This document shows positions 62,397 to 64,000 of a stretch of DNA of 64,000 nucleotides, piece after piece; position 1 is the first letter of the stretch; every line of letters starts with the position of its first letter. Origin of the DNA: Lachnospiraceae bacterium (GTDB lineage: Bacteria > Bacillota > Clostridia > Lachnospirales > Lachnospiraceae); assembly GCA_017474455.1 (NCBI GenBank), contig JAFVHP010000048.1:1-64000 (forward strand), in the 5' to 3' direction. The notes below the pieces were generated by a model. It searched no databases. It was not told the DNA's origin and saw only the letters and a program-made list of their open reading frames with translations. The translations under genes and the position numbers were made by a program.

Positions 62397-62921
62397 ATGG
62401 GAGACATTCTTGATATTTTCAAAGCGCGCAAGAGCGTGAACAGCTACACAGACGAACCGGTGACCCGCGAAGAGATCGACAAAGTGCTGACAGCCGGCAA
62501 ATACGGCCCCAGCGGCATGAACAAACAGCCGGTCATTGCGATCGCGGTCACGGATCCGGATATGATCGCGAAGCTTCGCAAGATGAACCAGGATGTAATG
62601 GGCATGTATGAGAGGGATCCTTTCTATGGCGCACCCTGCGTGATCGCGGTCCTCGCGAACAAAGAAAGCTTCACCCGCGTCTACGACGGTTCCATAGCGA
62701 TCGGCTATATGCTGCTGGAAGCTTTCTCACTTGGTCTCGGCGCCCGCTGGATCCACCGCTGCAAAGAAGAGTTCGAAACGGAAGCAGGAAAGGAGATCCT
62801 GAAGTCTCTCGGTATCGAGGGAGAATATGAAGGTATCGGGCACGTGATCCTCGGGCATGCTGCCGGCGAACTTCATCCCGACTTCGAAAAGAAAGAAGAT
62901 TTTGCTTATTATATCGATTGA
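62397..62921 (+). CDS. Nitroreductase-family protein
   Basis: 174 residues. The FMN-binding entry pattern ARKSVNSYTDEPVTREEIDK and GPSGMNKQPV, then the second signature GLGARWIHRC. Reduces nitro groups or quinones using NAD(P)H. AAGGAG ribosome site 9 nt upstream. It follows the FMN oxidase-like gene by 80 bp and precedes a terminator. Confidence 0.87.
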   Translation: MGDILDIFKARKSVNSYTDEPVTREEIDKVLTAGKYGPSGMNKQPVIAIAVTDPDMIAKLRKMNQDVMGMYERDPFYGAPCVIAVLANKESFTRVYDGSIAIGYMLLEAFSLGLGARWIHRCKEEFETEAGKEILKSLGIEGEYEGIGHVILGHAAGELHPDFEKKEDFAYYID

Positions 62922-62948
62922 CGCTGCATAAGCGGTTAGATAACAATT

Positions 62949-62990
62949 AACCTCCCGGAGGACTGACAGTCCGGTCCACCGGGAGGTTTT
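62949..62990 (+). terminator. Terminator after the nitroreductase gene
   Basis: Perfect 10-bp stem AACCTCCCGG/CCGGGAGGTT with a 20-nt loop and a short T-run (TTTT). Confidence 0.72.
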
Positions 62991-63039
62991 CAGGTAACGG
63001 CGGGAAATGCGGCCTGCCGGATGAAAAGGAACGGATCAG

Positions 63040-64000
63040 ATGACACTGAAGGAACTGGGTATAGGGGAACACGGTATAGTAACGGCTGTCGGCGGGGAAG
63101 GCGCGCTCAGACAGCATTTTCTGGATATGGGCATTATCCCGGGCGTCGAGGTCGCGGTCGTAAAGTACGCGCCGCTGGGCGATCCTGTGGAGATCAGGAT
63201 ACACGGCTATGAACTGACGCTGAGGCTGGATGACGCGGCCAGGATCGATATACAGAAAAAAGAAAAGGGTGATGAATCTGCAGAAGAAGAACTGCGCCCG
63301 CACAAACAGCAGCATCCCGGGCTCGGCGAAGGCGGCAGGTTCCATCCGAAGGGAAGCGGGGAACCGCTCCCCCCGGGCTCAGTCCTGACATTTGCCCTCG
63401 TCGGAAACCAGAACAGCGGCAAAACGACCCTGTTCAACCAGCTGACCGGTTCCAGGCAGCACGTCGGTAACTTTCCCGGCGTAACGGTAGACCGTAAGGA
63501 CGGAATGATAACAGGGATCAATGACCCTGCCTATACAGCTGTCATCACGGATCTGCCCGGTATTTACTCCATGTCACCGTATTCCAGTGAAGAACTGGTG
63601 TCCAGAAATTTCGTCCTTGAACAGAAGCCGAAAGCGATCATCAATATCGTCGACGCGACGAACATCGAAAGGAACCTTTATCTCACCATACAGCTTTTGG
63701 AAATGGGCGTTCCGGTAGTCGTTGCCCTGAATATGATGGATGAGATCGCCGGCAACGGCGGTTCGATAGATGTAAACCGGATGGAGGAAATGCTCGGCGT
63801 CCCGGTCGTGCCGATCTCCGCGGCAAAGAATTCCGGTGTCCGCGAACTGGTGGAACATGCGGTCCATATCGCGAAATATCAGGAAAAGCCTTCCAGGCAT
63901 GATTTCTGCGACGAGAACGACCACGGCGGCGCTGTCCACAGATGCCTGCACGCCGTGATACACCTGATCGACGATCACGCCAAAGCTGCCGGTATCCCGG
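63040..64000 (+). CDS. feoB: FeoA-FeoB fusion ferrous iron transporter, N-terminal part
   Basis: 320 codons are visible and the gene runs off the right edge. Residues 1-72 form a FeoA domain (MTLKELGIGEHGIVTAVGGE, YAPLGDPVEIRIHGYELTLR). An acidic and His/Gly-rich linker (about 75-110) joins it to the FeoB G domain: G1 VGNQNSGKTT, PGVTVDRK, G3 DLPGIYSMSP, G4 NMMDE. The Pro of GNPNxGKT is Gln here, as seen in other fused FeoBs. The start at 63040 has AAAAGGA 9 nt upstream. With the separate feoAAB operon at 10.7-13.5 kb, two ferrous iron importers exist in this window. Confidence 0.88.
   Translation, partial: MTLKELGIGEHGIVTAVGGEGALRQHFLDMGIIPGVEVAVVKYAPLGDPVEIRIHGYELTLRLDDAARIDIQKKEKGDESAEEELRPHKQQHPGLGEGGRFHPKGSGEPLPPGSVLTFALVGNQNSGKTTLFNQLTGSRQHVGNFPGVTVDRKDGMITGINDPAYTAVITDLPGIYSMSPYSSEELVSRNFVLEQKPKAIINIVDATNIERNLYLTIQLLEMGVPVVVALNMMDEIAGNGGSIDVNRMEEMLGVPVVPISAAKNSGVRELVEHAVHIAKYQEKPSRHDFCDENDHGGAVHRCLHAVIHLIDDHAKAAGIP

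Overview
The window looks like the chromosome of a low-to-mid GC anaerobic Clostridia, most likely Lachnospiraceae from a gut or rumen. This is inferred from gene style: several A/E/P-rich lipoprotein solute-binding proteins, AraC regulators fused to GH39-like domains, FeoA/FeoA/FeoB plus a fused FeoA-FeoB, DUF975, DUF4173 and XRE/DUF2975 families, and strong AGGAGG ribosome sites. I saw no rRNA, tRNA, CRISPR array, phage or transposase.

Layout. 1-10.4 kb: an alpha-glucan/galactoside locus with a partial neopullulanase-type GH13, a sugar-nucleotide-type epimerase, a maltose-type ABC importer (binding protein, two permeases), a LacI regulator, a GH35 beta-galactosidase and a membrane-anchored GH13. 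Three LacI-type palindromes lie in front of it. 10.4-13.5 kb: feoA-feoA-feoB with a Cys-rich FeoB partner, on the minus strand. 13.6-20.7 kb: an AraC/GH39-like regulator (frameshifted, apparently enzymatically dead), a solute-binding protein, and two tandem pairs resembling the alpha and beta subunits of C-glycoside deglycosidase. 20.7-28.4 kb: DNA polymerase IV and an oppBCDF peptide importer whose binding protein is circularly permuted and frameshifted. 28.4-29.1 kb: non-coding DNA with two short tandem repeats. 29.1-38.7 kb: GDPD, a C39-like protease, a DUF4173 protein, an XRE/DUF2975 pair, HflX, a two-component system and DUF975. 38.8-40.7 kb: DAHP synthase and prephenate dehydrogenase. 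40.7-41.2 kb: a hairpin-rich intergenic region. 41.2-45.9 kb: GH3 beta-glucosidase, an esterase, an HD hydrolase and a CmpB-like membrane protein. 46.2-50.9 kb: a BMP-type nucleoside ABC importer. 50.9-57.6 kb: asparagine synthase and a small glycan assembly/export group (GT17, GT11-like, ABC exporter, DUF5672), with a 172-bp inverted repeat inside it. 57.7-59.6 kb: a GntR(YtrA)-ABC export module. 59.7-64 kb: an HTH-Uma2 protein, a YdcF protein, an FMN alpha-hydroxy-acid oxidase-like protein, a nitroreductase, and a FeoA-FeoB fusion cut by the window end.

Functionally the window is dominated by scavenging of plant or host glycans and glycosides, peptides, nucleosides and ferrous iron. The strongest candidates for something new are the doubled C-glycoside deglycosidase-like module with no oxidoreductase beside it, the circularly permuted OppA, the degenerate GH39 sensor regulator, and the long inverted repeat in the glycan locus.
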